A stretch of 64,000 nt of DNA, from positions 3,096,001-3,160,000 of the forward strand of contig NC_059423.1 in the NCBI RefSeq assembly GCF_905220565.1, in the 5' to 3' direction. This document shows, piece by piece, positions 21,961 to 36,200 of the stretch. The notes beneath the pieces are model-generated. The model searched no databases. It was given only the letters and a program-made list of their open reading frames with translations, and was not told where the DNA came from. Every line of letters starts with the position of its first letter. Positions within the stretch are counted from its first letter, which is position 1. This DNA comes from Melitaea cinxia. Taxonomy: Eukaryota > Arthropoda > Insecta > Lepidoptera > Nymphalidae. A program made the position numbers and the translations under genes.

Positions 21961-22658
21961 TATTTGCCATAATACAGTATTAATAAATTTGCATGTCCTA
22001 ATATTATATTCTTCACTCGGCTCTTTATGTGTATTATTCATTGATTTATTATAGATCAATGGTATTATTATACTTATTTAAGCAATAGCAATGCAATAGC
22101 AACAATATTGCTCGATGTCGCAACATAATTTGTGGACCGTGAACTTTATCCATTCAAGTCATCGATTACCCGATGATATTACAACAATATCACATAACAT
22201 ATAATTGTTACAATGTTTTATTATACAAAACAGGTAATTAATATCGATTAGTTACATGTAATCGATTGTTGGTTAAATTATACATTTATGTTGACGCAAT
22301 TGTTGTTGCCACTGGATTTGAGCGTGTTATCGATCATGCCAAATATTTGTACTACTAGGGTTTTTGAATGTTCGTCGATTATCATAATATAATTGATTTG
22401 CTTGCGTTTGACCTATGGCTATTGTCTATCCAATGTATTAGAGTTATATTTGAACCTGTAACCTTTTAAAAATATGTAATATATAACTTTCAATATATAT
22501 GTAAATTAAGATGAACTACACACTTCTTATTATCATATAAATGAACTCTTTAGTTTCACATTAGTTACTAAAAATCTTTTACTAAATTAAAGGTATATTG
22601 ATATTTGAATTAGTTATGTAAACGTACGTAAACGTTACGTAATGTTTAAATAATCCTT

Positions 22659-23010
22659 ACGCTTCAGCCTGTAATATGGGTACTGCTGGGCATAGGCCTC
22701 TTTCCCCATGTCGGAGAAGGATCAGAGCTTAATCCACCACGCTGCTCTAATGCGGGTTGGCGGATATATTCCCTACTATGAGTAACGATCGCTATCAGGT
22801 GTACATGATAACAACCGGGATCGACGGCTTAACGTGCTCTCCGAGGCACGGTAATGATTATTTCGCCTCAAAACATTTCAGTGTTCGCAAGACTGTCAGT
22901 GTTGATGAGTATCGATCGCTATTAGGTGTACACGATAACGAACGGGACCAACGGCTTAACGTGCTCTACGAGGCACGGTGGGGAAACCCACAAAAACTGC
23001 ACAAACAGCT
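22659..23010 (-). mobile_element. Two partial SINE family A copies joined by a short foldback piece
   Basis: 22659-22852 is a 3' part in reverse. At 22847-22908 comes a piece also seen next to a SINE at 6471-6550 (cctcaaaacatttcagtgtt). From 22909 a second partial SINE body repeats the 'acggcttaacgtgctct' region. No tRNA-like head is left. Confidence 0.6.
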
Positions 23011-23720
23011 AATATGTAGGTACTTTAATTACAACATTCTTTGACTAATTATTTATTCATACTTAAAAAATTTTAATAACTTACCGACTTTTAAACCTAA
23101 TAAAAATAAACAAGAACAAACGATCAAGGCTGTATGATGAATACGACACTTTATAACACAGATATATTCAATTAAAAAAAAATGTTTTTGACAGACAACA
23201 TTAAACAAAAAAGCAGTAAGGCTACCCAATTATAGACAACGCTAAAATTGAAAACAACAAATAAATTATTTTAAAATATAATAAATAAATAAATAAAAAA
23301 TCTTCTATGTTTAGTCAATTTAGAACGTTTAAAATAATATTTATGGCAAAAATCTAATAACGTAAGTATTCATGTAAGACATTTCACAAAATTTAAAAAA
23401 AGCTAAAACCGTGCTATGCTATATTATGACACACTAACTTTTGAGTTTCTTACCATTTTGTCTCAACACAATCATTCCGAAGCGGTTATTGCTTAATGAA
23501 GTAAAATATTGCAAGAATGGTACTAAAAATACAATAACAAATATTATGAAATCGAATCGATCAATAATGATTTTAAAGTGTTTCTGAATATATTTTCATT
23601 CATTGACTTTGTCGTAATACTTAATACTAGCCTATCAACGCTGACACTACTTTCTGCTTCAATAGTTGTCAGTTCTATTCTTACCCTAAGACTGGGTGTA
23701 ATATAAGTATTTATTTATAT

Positions 23721-24170
23721 GTCAGTCAGTCAGTTCAGCCTATTGCAATCCATAGCTGGACATAGGCCTCCCAAAGGTCGCTTCAGACATCCCGGTTTTA
23801 CGTAATCCTCATCCAGCGTACACCGGCAATCTTACCTAGATCGTCGGTCAAGCTAACCCGAGAACTTCCCCACAGCGTTTACGACACGCGGTCTTCACTC
23901 TAGGGCACGTTTGCTCCAACAGATAGGTCCTGCGACACAGGTGACCAGCCCACTGCCACTTCAACTTACTGATTCTGTGGGCTATATCAGTTATATTCGT
24001 TCTCTCATGGATAATCTCATTTCTAATCCTATCTTTGAGAGAAAAACCAAGCCTATCCTGTTCCGTTGCACGCTGAGCGACTTTAAACTTGTGCACCAGT
24101 CCCTTCGGCAATGTCCACATCTCGGCTCCGTATGTCATCAGCAGAATCTTCTAAGTAAAGACTCGACGAA
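23721..24170 (-). mobile_element. RTE-type LINE, decayed 3' fragment
   Basis: It starts further upstream than 21569-21960 (a TYGAEMWTL motif, then VHKFKVAQRA and KLKWQWAGHL on minus), but the frame is broken after the KLKWQWAGHL region and the rest is substituted. It carries the same (TGAC)n 3' tail at 23721. Confidence 0.75.
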
Positions 24171-25427
24171 GCCTGCCAAATTTATATGTATATTTGTCAA
24201 AAAACGTAGCTGTGTAAGTCAGCTGTTGCCTATATATTAAGGCTATTGAAATTAACGTCGTGATAATTTATAAATACAGATAAAGTCGCGGAGAATGTTT
24301 AGTTAACAAACAAGATTTTGCAAGAAAAGCTTGTAGTAAATATGTTGTAAAAATTATATATATAGGCCTTAAGGTCTTAGGAACAGACGACCGTGTGTAT
24401 GTTCCGCGACTTTGTCCATCTTCATTTATCATTTAATTATTACGACGTTATCCTCATTAGGCAAACATTAAATAATACTACTTATAATAATATATTAATA
24501 ATATAAACTTTCACGCAACTACCACCGAATTGATCGCAATGCAACTTGGTACGCAAATAGCGGGAAATTTGTAATTACTCATAGGCTACTGTTATCGCGA
24601 TATTGTTACGAATTGAAAATAACGTTAGAACCTTTTATAAGATGGTCTGAAATTATTTCTGCTGCTTTTATAGTGGATGTGTAAGATCAACAGTAAAATG
24701 TAAACCACCTAGCAAATATGTTTATCTAATTAAAGTGACATTCATAAGACCTAACGAACAATCTCTCCAATAATATGTATATTGTGAGTGAATAATTTAC
24801 AATGACCTTAGCCTACGAAGTTTCTAGATTTAAACGTTAATTGATAAAATCAATGAAAAAAAAACCTACATTTCATTATAACCTCGACGATTTCTAGAAT
24901 ATTGATCCGCTGAGGGTCTTTTCGATATTTAAAATTCGTTACAAATAATTTATTATTGAAATATAATTTACGCTTTCAATAGGTGCCAAATATTTTATAT
25001 TATTTTTAATAACCTTTGTTATGTAAGACTTACGAAGTCTGTACCTTACACAATACTTTTATGAATTTTTTATGTTGTGTTTTAACCGACTGTAAAAAAG
25101 GAGATTTTGTTTCATCCGTATTTTTAATTTTATGATATATTTCAAAGTAGAGTATAATTATAGTATTTATAAATTATTATAAAATTTCGTCCTTAAAAAT
25201 ATAAAAAATAAATATATATACGAGTATAATCAGCTCTTTTTAAAAATAAATTAAAATTAATTTATTAAAAACTAATGTCATTTTAATTTATAAAATAACG
25301 ATTTAAAAAGCTTACGAGGCCTCCTGCAAAGAATTATTGATAATAGTTTTATTTTGACGTGACAACGTCTTATAAATCGATGAACGCCGGCTGCATGCAT
25401 GAAAAGGGATGACTCATTGTCCCGTTA
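24171..25427. other. No gene seen; upstream region of the CD36-family gene
   Basis: Contains 'ggaacagacgaccgtgtgta' at about 24380, which recurs near 49211, and a short family X scrap at 25082-25130. A first exon or promoter of the CD36-family gene could lie here, but none can be shown. Confidence 0.45.
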
Positions 25428-25840
25428 CGCATATTGTACGCTTGCGCCGTATCTATTACTATTCCACTCGATCGGCCTGTGCGTCCGAGGAGATGTTTTG
25501 TTATGACGTTGTCACGTTAAACTATTGTCCAACGTAACCAACGTAAACCAACTTTACAGACAACCATTTTTTTTTAATTCAGTATAGTATACATTACTTA
25601 AAGTAAAATATTAAATTTGTTGTATATTTAAATAAAAAATAAATTCGCTATTACGATAGTGAACCAAACTCAAAATATACATAAAAAATTGGGACAATTA
25701 TTTACGTATATTGTACGCTTGCGCCGTATCTATTTATTCCACTCGATCGGCCTGTGCGTCCGAGGAAATGTTTTGTTATGACGTTGTCACGTTAAAGTAT
25801 CGTCTGTATACCAACTTTACAGATAACCATTTTTTAATTT
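25428..25840. repeat. Direct duplication upstream of the first CD36-family exon
   Basis: 25428-25576 and 25703-25840 share long identical blocks ('attgtacgcttgcgccgtat', 'cactcgatcggcctgtgcgt', 'atgttttgttatgacgttgt'). They are richer in GC than their surroundings and end 122 bp before the exon at 25962. This could be a duplicated promoter or 5' UTR, or a repeat of unknown type. Confidence 0.55.
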
Positions 25841-25961
25841 TTTCATTTCGAGTTAACGTTTATCCAGTTCTGCATAAAATAGTAAATATTTTTTTTGTAT
25901 ACAATTTTAGATAAAACAATTTTTGAAAAAATATTAATGTGTATTTTTTCTTTGTTCTCAG

Positions 25962-26053
25962 GGCTATTCCTTTTGTTCCTGTTGGGTTTCATATTATTAG
26001 GAATTGGCTTCGCAATTATCTTTCTACATCCATACGACGCTATATTCCGATGG
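25962..26053 (+). CDS. CD36-family exon: N-terminal membrane span
   Basis: Acceptor ttctcag ends at 25961 and donor gtaagt starts at 26054. It encodes a hydrophobic span (GLFLLFLLGFILLGIGFAII) and then HPYDAIFRW. It begins in phase with one base of its first codon in the missing upstream exon and ends on a whole codon (W). Confidence 0.85.
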
Positions 26054-29000
26054 GTAAGTTACATGAACATATTTTTACTATGAATAAAAGAAATAATAAT
26101 TGTGACATTAACAAGTGTTATACTGTGACACAGTGTGACTTCATTAACGTTTCTTTCATAATGGTGATGATAAATATTAAACCAGCTGTGTGGTTACGAC
26201 AGTAAAGAATATAGCCATCCCCTCTCTTCTCGTGGGTGTCGTAGGAGGCGACTAAGGGATAACATAGTTCCACTACCACCCTGGAACTTAAAAAGCCAAC
26301 CAATGGCGGAATAACCATCCAACTGCTGGCTTTGAAATATACAGGCCGAAGATGGGCAACAGCGTCTTCGGTGTGACAAAGCCAGCCCTGCGGTCACCAA
26401 TCCGCCTGCCCATCGTGGTAACTTTGGGCAAAACACATGGGTTTATGACATTTTAGGCACGAACTTGTGAAGGCATATGTCCAACAGAGGACTGCGATAG
26501 ACTGAATTGATGATGATGATAAAATCTAAACTCTATATGAACATTTGTTGATTTATTCAACTGTAGTATCTCAGTACTGGTCACATTTCTTTCCATCCGC
26601 CTCTTCCTCTATGAAAATATCAAAGCTTAATCCACCACACTGCTTATCTGTGGTTGGCGGACATGTTCCCAACTACGAGTAACTATGGCTCTCAAATATC
26701 TATGATAACAATCGGGACAGACGACTTTACGTGCTTTCTGAAACATGGTGTAGAGACACCGTCAAGAACTGACGAATATAAATATTTGTATAAATGCAAA
26801 TATCTACCCCAAGTGGGAAACGAAAAAGGGGAGATGATATTAGTGTAAACTCAAAGGGGAAGGATGATCCAAAAAGGTACTTCCACAACAATTTTTCAAA
26901 GTAGCGTGATGGTTTAATCTTCATTTAGCCTAGCAGCCAAAAGTAGCTTCTCAAACACTGAATATAATTCTGGTAAGCCCTGTATAGTGAAACGTCTCAG
27001 ATATATAAGGTACAAAAAAACTAAAGCTATTTTCTATTTTTGTCAACAGAAAGTGAACTTAGCTGGTGCTGGGGAGATATTCGAAATGTGGAGGAAGCCT
27101 GAAGTGAAGCTGTACACCAAAGTCTATCTCTTCAACGTCACGAACGCGGATGAGTACATGTCTGGTATAGATACCAAGTTACGGGTCCAGGAGATCGGTC
27201 CATATGTTTATCGGTATGTATTTCATTATTTATTCAATATTTTTTTTTATGTCACTAGGTCGGCAAACAAGCATATGGCTCACCTGATGGTAAGCGATTA
27301 CCGTAGCTTATAGAAGCCTGCAACACCAGAAGCATCGCAAGTGCGTTGCCGACCCAATCCCCCCAGGAGCTCTGGTCACCTTACTCACCAACAGGAACAC
27401 AATACAGCTTGAAAACAGTATTATTTTGCTGTGATCTTCTGTAAGGTTGAGGTACTACCCCAGTCGGGCAGCTTCATATTTTGAGCAGGAAATTCCTGCT
27501 GTGCCCTACCTCAGTTAAAAATAATATACAATTAAGAAGGCAGAAATATTTACGGTCTGATTGATGGTAAGCGGCTACCGTAGCCTGTAGACGCTTGCAA
27601 CATGAGAGGAGGATTGCATGCCGGCTGGCATCACTTAGTCTCACTGTCAACCCAGTTCATCCCCAGGAGCTCTAGCCACCTTCCTCATCACAGGAACACA
27701 ACACTGATGTGAGCAGTGCTATTTGCCTGTGATCTTCTGTAACTTTGAGGTACTTCCCCAGTTAAGCTGCTCCATATTTTAAGCAAGATATGCGTTGTGC
27801 CGTATCTTATGAATTAATTATTTATTCGTTTAAAACTGAGCTGATTAAAAAAAAAAAAAACACATTTTGTTTATAAATATCTGACATTTTTACCATTACC
27901 AGATGTAGATAAATAAAGCGTAACCGATACAGCATTTACACTTGTACAACTTAAAACGGGTAAATAAAATAAATATGACATTTCATACATACGTTTGTAA
28001 TTATAATGTGATTTATTTACTATAATTTATATAAGGAAAATTATTAAGCAAATAATTCTAATAGTGGAAAAGACCGTGGAAGCACAGTTATGTATTATTA
28101 AGAGATCTTTGGACTTAAAGAAAAACATTTTTTAATATGTCAACGATAGAAGCACGAAATAAAAAATACAGCCTTCCTATCTAAATTTGATTTAAATTTT
28201 AATATATTTATGAAGAATTAATTAATATAAAAAAGTAAACATATTCGTTTGTTATTAATATGTGTTTTAAATTTATTGTATCGATGTAATTATTACTGTG
28301 TGTACAAAGACACACACACCCATACTCACTGCATAGTATAGAACAAAGTCGCTTCCCGCTGTATGTATGCTTAGATCTTTAAAACTGCGCTACGGATTTT
28401 GATGCGGTTATCTTTAATAAATAGAGTGATTACAGAAGAAAATTTATATTTTTTAGCGGTTTCTAACGCGATGTTGTAAATAAACACATTTTTTTTGCGT
28501 TTACATTGCAAATATTTATTTTGTATTTAGTGTCATCCAACATTATCATTATATCAGTGTGAAGCCAGAGCGAGTTGCAAGTAATAAATAATTGTATAAT
28601 ATTTCACTCTATAAATAATTTTTAATTTTGTTTTTCTGCCAGCCTGTTAGCGATTAACTTTTTAATGTACAAAAGTACCAGTAGTAAAAGTAGTAAGGCC
28701 ATATACTAAACCAGTAAGGGTAAAAAATTTACCTCAGAAGTCACATCTTCAATAAGAAAAAACTTTTGGGTTAGGTAGTCTGGTTATTTTAAAACGCTGC
28801 CCTAACCAGTTCGACAAGTATCAAAACTCGACGCGGTTCTTAATATACATAATCTTATACTATTAAACGAGCAATTCTTGTATATATATATATATATATA
28901 GAATCTGAATCTCGGAAACGGCTCCAACGATTTTCATAAAATTTAGTATTTAGGGGGTTTCGGGGGAGATAAATCTATCTAGCTAGGATTCATTTTCAGG

Positions 29001-32000
29001 AAATGTCGTTTTATCCCTGTTTTTAGGAATTGAAAAAAATATCGTTAGAATACGAAGGTAAATTTCGCATAAGTCAATGTAGTTGAAATAGCTCGGTGGG
29101 AAATCGACCGCTCGGGATCAACCGAGAAGATCATGGTTCAAATCCACATGTCCCTGATCAATTATTTTTTCTTTTTCTTTTTCTAATTGCACTCGTTATT
29201 TTTAATTTAAATAGACTGTTCTTATTTTTTATTATTATGTCGGTAAAATCGAAAAATATTATTCATATTTTATCAATGTGTAATTCGTATTTATACTTTA
29301 TGATTTCCAAAAAACACGATTTACTAAAAATACCGAGCTTAGCTCGGTCACCCGGGTACTGTAATTAATGTATGAATATTTATACAATATTAGGGCGAAA
29401 GATTTTGAAGATGTATTTGTGAGTCAGATAGTATAATTTTATCACAAAATTCTTATAATTTGAACAAAAAAGGGTAGTTAAAGATAAAGGTAAAAGCTTA
29501 ACCCCTTTCAGACTATAACCTAGTAATGGCGTAAAGATTATCTTCAAATTACATCGAGAAATTACATCGAAAAAAAAAAAACAAATATCTAAATCGGTAC
29601 ACAAAGTAAAAATTTATAAAGTAACTCACAAAAAAAAGAGCAAGGAATTGAAAATCTCCCCTCCTTTTTTAAGTTTGTTGAAAATCTACTACACTTATTA
29701 TATTAGTAAATCGGAGTGAAATTTGTATGTTCTCAGTTAAGCTACTAACCTTCATTCTCTTATTATTAATAAGCGGTTCAAGTTAAATAACCTTTCGCAA
29801 CCTTTCCGCCACAGTATTATGTTGAAATGTCAAAGCCCTTATGAAATAAAAAAAATCTTAAAAGAACATTTCCGTTCTGTTCACAATATGCTTTTATATG
29901 TCCAATTAAAACTTAATTACATAGAAAACCCATTAAATATGTGTTAAATTATATTTATTTTAAGATATAATTCACCTTATCTCAAATAATGCTTTATTGA
30001 ATGAAACACTACACGAAAAAAAATTGTATGTACCTAAAATCTTAATAATTATAACGCTTGTATGTATAATACACATTTCTCATTTCTTTAAGTGGTTTTA
30101 ATTCACTCAAAAAAAGCTTACATACATATTTATAAAAATCTCTTAAAATCAGTTTAAAGTTTTTAAGAATATCATAATATCTTATATATAAAATTCATTT
30201 TAAATTTATGTAATAAATGTTACTTAAAATACCCCTCTGAAACGGCTGGACAGAATTTTAAGAAATTTTGAGTGTATATCGGGTAGAATCGGCCAACATC
30301 TATTTTTCATACCCCTAAGTTATGTATATAGTTAGGGGGGGGGGGGTTAAGGGAGTTAATAAAATATATGACAAAACAACGTTTGCGAGGTCAGCTAGTT
30401 ATTTATGAAACTCTTCAGAATTTTTGGAGGGTCAGTGGTGGGGTCAGCTATTATCTTGTGATGTTCCTAATATTACTGGTTATAATAGGCTACAGTAAAT
30501 GGTTACCACAAGGCGGATACAACGCTTTTTTACCACCTTAGGAGTATAAAAAAAATGACTATCCTTAATTGATTTTCAATGGAATGATATGATGTCAAAA
30601 ACATCTAATATCAAATTATCTTTTTATCGCTATATTGTATTCAATTAAATTTCAATATCCGGTTTTATTTTTTGTATCACTTACGTCAGTTATTCATGTC
30701 AGAGTCTAATCATTGTTAAACCGACTTCAAAAAAGGAGGATGTTACTCAATTCGACCGTATCTAATTTCTTTTTCATGTATGTTCGGGGATAACTTCGTC
30801 GTTTATGAACCGATTTTGATAATTCTTTTTTTGTTGGAAAGGAGATATCCCAAAGGTGTTACTATGATAAGGAAACCAAGACCTGATGATGAAATCCTAG
30901 AGAAATCGAGGGGAACCAATAGCATCCTACATTAGTAGTACTTGAAAAACTTTGCCCAAAAATAAGTGTACATTTTTTTTTTCAGAGAGTTTCTTGAGCA
31001 CAGCGAGGTGATGTTCAATGACAATGGAACTCTTTCTACCATCCCCCGACATCCTCTGATCTGGGAAGAAGAGTTGTCAGAGGGGAATAAAGAAGATGAT
31101 ATGGTCATCTTACCTCATATTGCTTTGTTGGTAAGTGATTATTTAAACTATTTATACATAAATAGCCTAGACAATAAGTATGGACTACGTCTAATTTAGA
31201 TACCATCTTAATTCTCGAGCCCTGTTCAATCATAGTTATTCGTGAAGTTACCAATTACAGTTTTCAGAATTACTTACAAATCAATCCAACTATAACATTC
31301 TTAACTTACAAACTGCTATTTTTTTTTTTCTCCTTACGTGACACTTTTCTCTGCTCTAAGAGATATCACACCGACTTGCTCCTTACTTTGACATAATCTT
31401 CTCAATTTGACAAAAAGTGGTCCAACAACGACTCTGGCGTAGTTGTACGTGTTGGCCTAAAACATCGACGGTTTGCGGGTTCGGTTCACGTTCAAGAGAA
31501 CTTTTAACTGAAGTAGGGCACAGCAGGAATTTCCTGCTCAAAATATGGAGCAGCCCGACTGATGTAGTACCTCGACCTTACAGAAGATCACAGCAAAATA
31601 ATACTGTTTTCAAAGCAGTATTGTGTTCCTGTTGGTGAGTAAGGTGACCAGAGCTCCTGGGGGATTGGGGATTGGGTCGGCAACGCGCTTGCGATGCTTC
31701 TGGTGTTAGGCGTCTATAAGCTACGGTAATCGCTTACCATCAGGTGAGCCGTACGCTTGTTTGCCGACCTAGTGACATAAAAAAAAATATGTTTGTATTT
31801 GTACATACATTACTTTTCGGTTTAGATATCTGTCCTTGTGGGTCCCCCCACTATGTCTTGGAGAGCACATAATAGCGATCTCTACTCATAGTAGCGAATA
31901 TATCCACCAACCTGCAGTGGAGCAGCGTGGTTGTTTGAGCTCCGATCCTTCTCCCGACAGCTGAAACAAGAAGCCTATGCCCAGAAGTGGGATATTCAGG

Positions 32001-32646
32001 GTGAATCATTGCCAATGGGTGGCTGGCTGATCATTGACAATAGTTGGCTTTTGTTGTTTTTGGTCTACCTATATAACAAGTTTTATTCATCTATACTTGT
32101 ACGTGTAACAAGCATGAACACACAACCTCATACATAATATTAGTAATAAGTCACTATGATAAGTAAAAACAACTAGCTTGTTCTAATTATTTTTAAAAGT
32201 CATTAAGTCATCAAAGAACCCGTCAAATTATGTCATTTTGTTATTCTGACTGACGGTGTTATTCGGTTTCGGTTCGTTATTCTGACTGCTCGGTCAACCA
32301 AGTATTATCTACTCGGATGACCTATGACAAGTAATACAACGTAGGTAGACGAAAAAAATCTCAAGTAAATACGCATTATCAAAGATTACTCCAAAAGTTG
32401 TTATCAAATCTCGATGAAATTTAAATATGACCACATGATAAATATCGGCTTTCGATTAAATTAAAAATCATCTAAATCGGTACACCCAGTAAAAAGTTAT
32501 GCGTATTTTCGAGGATTTCAATTTCTCTGGGATCCCATCATCAGATCCTGGTTTCCTATAATGGTACCAAACTAGGAATATCTCCTTTCTAAAAAAAAGA
32601 ATTATCAAAATCGGTCCATAAACCACGGAGTTCTCCCCGAACATAC

Positions 32647-32679
<33 letters not shown>

Positions 32680-33161
32680 TAAACCGCTGTTTGCCGGGTC
32701 AGCTAGTAATTTCATTTATACCATATATCAGTCGAGCCTCTTTAACATATTTTTTTTAATTTACCTCTCAAAACAAAATAAAAAAAACGACCTTTTTATT
32801 TCTTTGTTTATTTTCATATTTAGTTAAATTAATAATAACCCTACCTCCTTTTTATAAGTAAATTATTTTTTCTGTAATTTTCCAACCACTCAATGTCAAG
32901 GCCCTTTTATTATATAATATAAATAAATACAATTTCGTGGCATCAAAGTTTTAAATGAAACTATAATAATATATTTTTTTATAAACGAAAACGAAAAATA
33001 AACGCACGACTTTCGTGACACATTTAATTTACTATTTATACAGGTATGTACATACAGGGTGTCTCATCATCATTTGAGCCTATCGCAGTCCACTGCTGGA
33101 CATAGGCCTTCCCAAGTTCGCGCCTGGTCCAGCGGGCGGAGAGCGTCTCACACTCCATTTG

Positions 33162-33200
<39 letters not shown>

Positions 33201-36200
33201 ATGTGTGTGAGTGTTCTTCACAAAAGCCATGTTTTAAACATTGTTAAAAAATAATAAAAGATGATTTATTTCTACGGACTCCTTTTTTTTTAATTTTTAG
33301 CAGTCTATGTCTCAATAATGATAGACAGAATTCAATATTTCTTGAAACCATGAAGAAAACCGTGAGTTTTTTTTGTTTATATGATTTCGACATTACTAGC
33401 GACCCGGGCTTTGCCCAAAATAACACTTTTATAATGTTATTAGCGACAGCGAAGGACAGAATGTGGATAGCTGGTACGGTATCAACTATACGCCTAAACC
33501 TTCCTCAAAGTCACGCTACTTATTAGAAAAAACTGCATCCGTTTCGGAGGAGTTTAAATACAAACACCGCGACACGAGAATTTTATATATTAGATATACA
33601 TTATGCAGTTTTTTTTTAATTCATGGTCTTCATATTTAAGTTAAATTGAATTAAACCTGTAACGTGATCCGGTTATTCTTGTCTCTTTATCGTTATTTAT
33701 TTTTATTTGACGTATAGAGGCTGGAAATGTGACCGTTGCGTATTTTACCTCTATATTATCATATTGAAAATATTAAGGAACTACGAAAAAGGTTAAGGTT
33801 TTTAATTTGAATAATTTACGTGATAACTTGATCAAAAAGTATTATATATTTTTTTAATAAGGTAAGAAAGGCCATTTAAAAAAAAAAAAAAACAATTGAT
33901 CAAATTTAAGAATCTTATTTTGCACTTTTAATTGGAAAAGTATTTTTGCTCAATATCTGAACGATAACATCTGAAATCATAATTGAAAAAAGGTAATTTT
34001 TTGATCATAGATTTAGAATATTTATAAAGTTATTAAGTTATTAAGATGGAAAAGCTACAATATATTCGTTGGGATTAATGTATTCTAACAGTGTAAAAAT
34101 AGCACGGATCACCAATGTCATGTATAATAACAGTTCAAAATATCAAAAATAAAAATGTCAATGTCACTTATCGGAAATGTTAAGAATGCTGTCAAGTCAC
34201 CAAATGTACTGTAGATAAATTTACTGTTTTAAGTGTAGAAAGTTATTTACGCATTTTGCATGTATTTTATTTATTTTACTTTCCGGGCACCGACTTTCAA
34301 ACTAATCGGACATACCGATACTTCGCTTAGTAATGAGTAATTTATGAAATAAATATTTTCGTTTCGTTTTTGACAATTCTTATAAATTTAACTGATTAAA
34401 TGTCACTTATATACATATATGTGACAATTGAGATAAGTAATCGCTATGATGATATATATGATTTTAGCATATTAAATATTTATTAAGGGTATTTATCAAT
34501 TCTTCTTATGTTAATGTTTCTTAAACCATAATTATAGTTACGCGACACGATCCCGAACCGAATATTTAAACATTATAGTAACTGCTGAATATTGAATATC
34601 TTTTTGAAGTAAAACTTCTTTACGCAGGCTTGACTTGGGGATTAAGCTGGTGAATGCACGACGAGGGCGTTACGTAAAGTGTGATCCGGTTAGTCGAACG
34701 GAACTTGAGAGGGAGATAAAATTTAGTGAAGATAGAAAGAGACAGAGTTACGTATCGCATATAACTGTAATAGAAACTAAAGTAGTTTTACTTCAGTCGT
34801 GTGGTCTAAAGCACACTCGTTATTTTCTTATCAGAGTCTCGTAATAAATTAAACAATATTCTAAAAGCTTTTAAAGCCTACTGTAATAAAGAAATAGATT
34901 TTTATTTCGATACTTAATCATAACATAGGCTATATAACATCACATTAGAATTCCTTATACAAAAATATGTCATATTAAAATCTAATTGTAGCCTTTATAG
35001 ATAAATTTTATTAATAGTATAGTAATCAATTACGGATTTGTCTGATTAATGGTTTCTGATACTGGTTTTTGTGGCACAGACGATTAATTTTGTTCCATCT
35101 AATACCTTATACGCTTTAACGGAATTCGAAGCGGAAGATTCCAAAAACTTGTCCAAATTAATTTGTTGTGTAGGTAAAAATTTAAAGTCTATTATACACT
35201 TTATAGATATATATTATATATTTTATAGGCCGCCCATTGGACGAAATTCGACCATAAATAATTTAAATTATGAGTTTAACCTATATTAAGGATTTGTTGT
35301 CAAAGACTATACTTCTATAATAATAAACAAGAGTATATAGGCATGTGTGTGTCAAATACATAGTAGTGGGAGTAATGTTTTTATTTTTATTTTTTAACGT
35401 ATTCTTATGCATAATTTAAAAAAAATTAGTATTCTGCACTCCCGCTCTACATAAACTATAAGTGTGCAAAGTTTCGTACTAATCCGTCAGCGCAATTTTC
35501 GTAAAAAGGGGTATAAATTTTTGCCTTCACGTATTTAATATGTAGATGACAAGCGTATAAAAGTTAGATGACCAAAAAGTTTTGTGCGTCCTAATGTTTT
35601 TATATAGTCTGTGCGTGTCGTGGTCGGGGCGTTAATAATTGTGAATTGTATGGGTTTCTGAATTCCCGACACAGGAGTAATATAAATCTTACAGCGGTCT
35701 TGAATATTAAGCTCGTAAGGTGTTATATGTAAAATAATAAAGAAGGTAATTATTTTGCTTACACGATCAATAACAAAAAGAAAAAAAATCCAAATCGTGT
35801 TCTGCATCAATTTCGCGTGAAGCGAAAAAAATTTAAAATTACGTAGTGATTTTCCAACGGTTAAGTTATTAAGTATTGAGTCGTTTGCTTGTAAACAAAT
35901 TTTATACCTACGGAGTTTTTATAATTTCGGTATGTACTTAAAATTATTTTCTTATGACGATTTTCGTTTTTGTGATTATTACGATTAAATAAAAAATCTT
36001 TCAATAACATAACACATATATGTATAATGATCTAATATTATAAAACTATTAAGACGCAGCGTTGGCGAAACGGCTACAGCACTGATTTGTAGCTATTGCG
36101 CTGGCGATTGCGGGTTCGATCCCCGCACATGACAAGCATTTGTATTGGCCATACAGATGTTGCCGTGGTCTTGATGTTTTGCAGTCCTTGTGCGTCTTTC

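Noticed and set aside
25895..26083. Met at 25895 as the start of the CD36-family protein
   Set aside because: Using it would read through the strong acceptor ttctcag at 25961. A spliced upstream exon fits better, although an unspliced start cannot be fully excluded.
34635..34844. 69-codon frame as a gene
   Set aside because: No motif, no splice support, and it lies within inverted repeats of a probable MITE.
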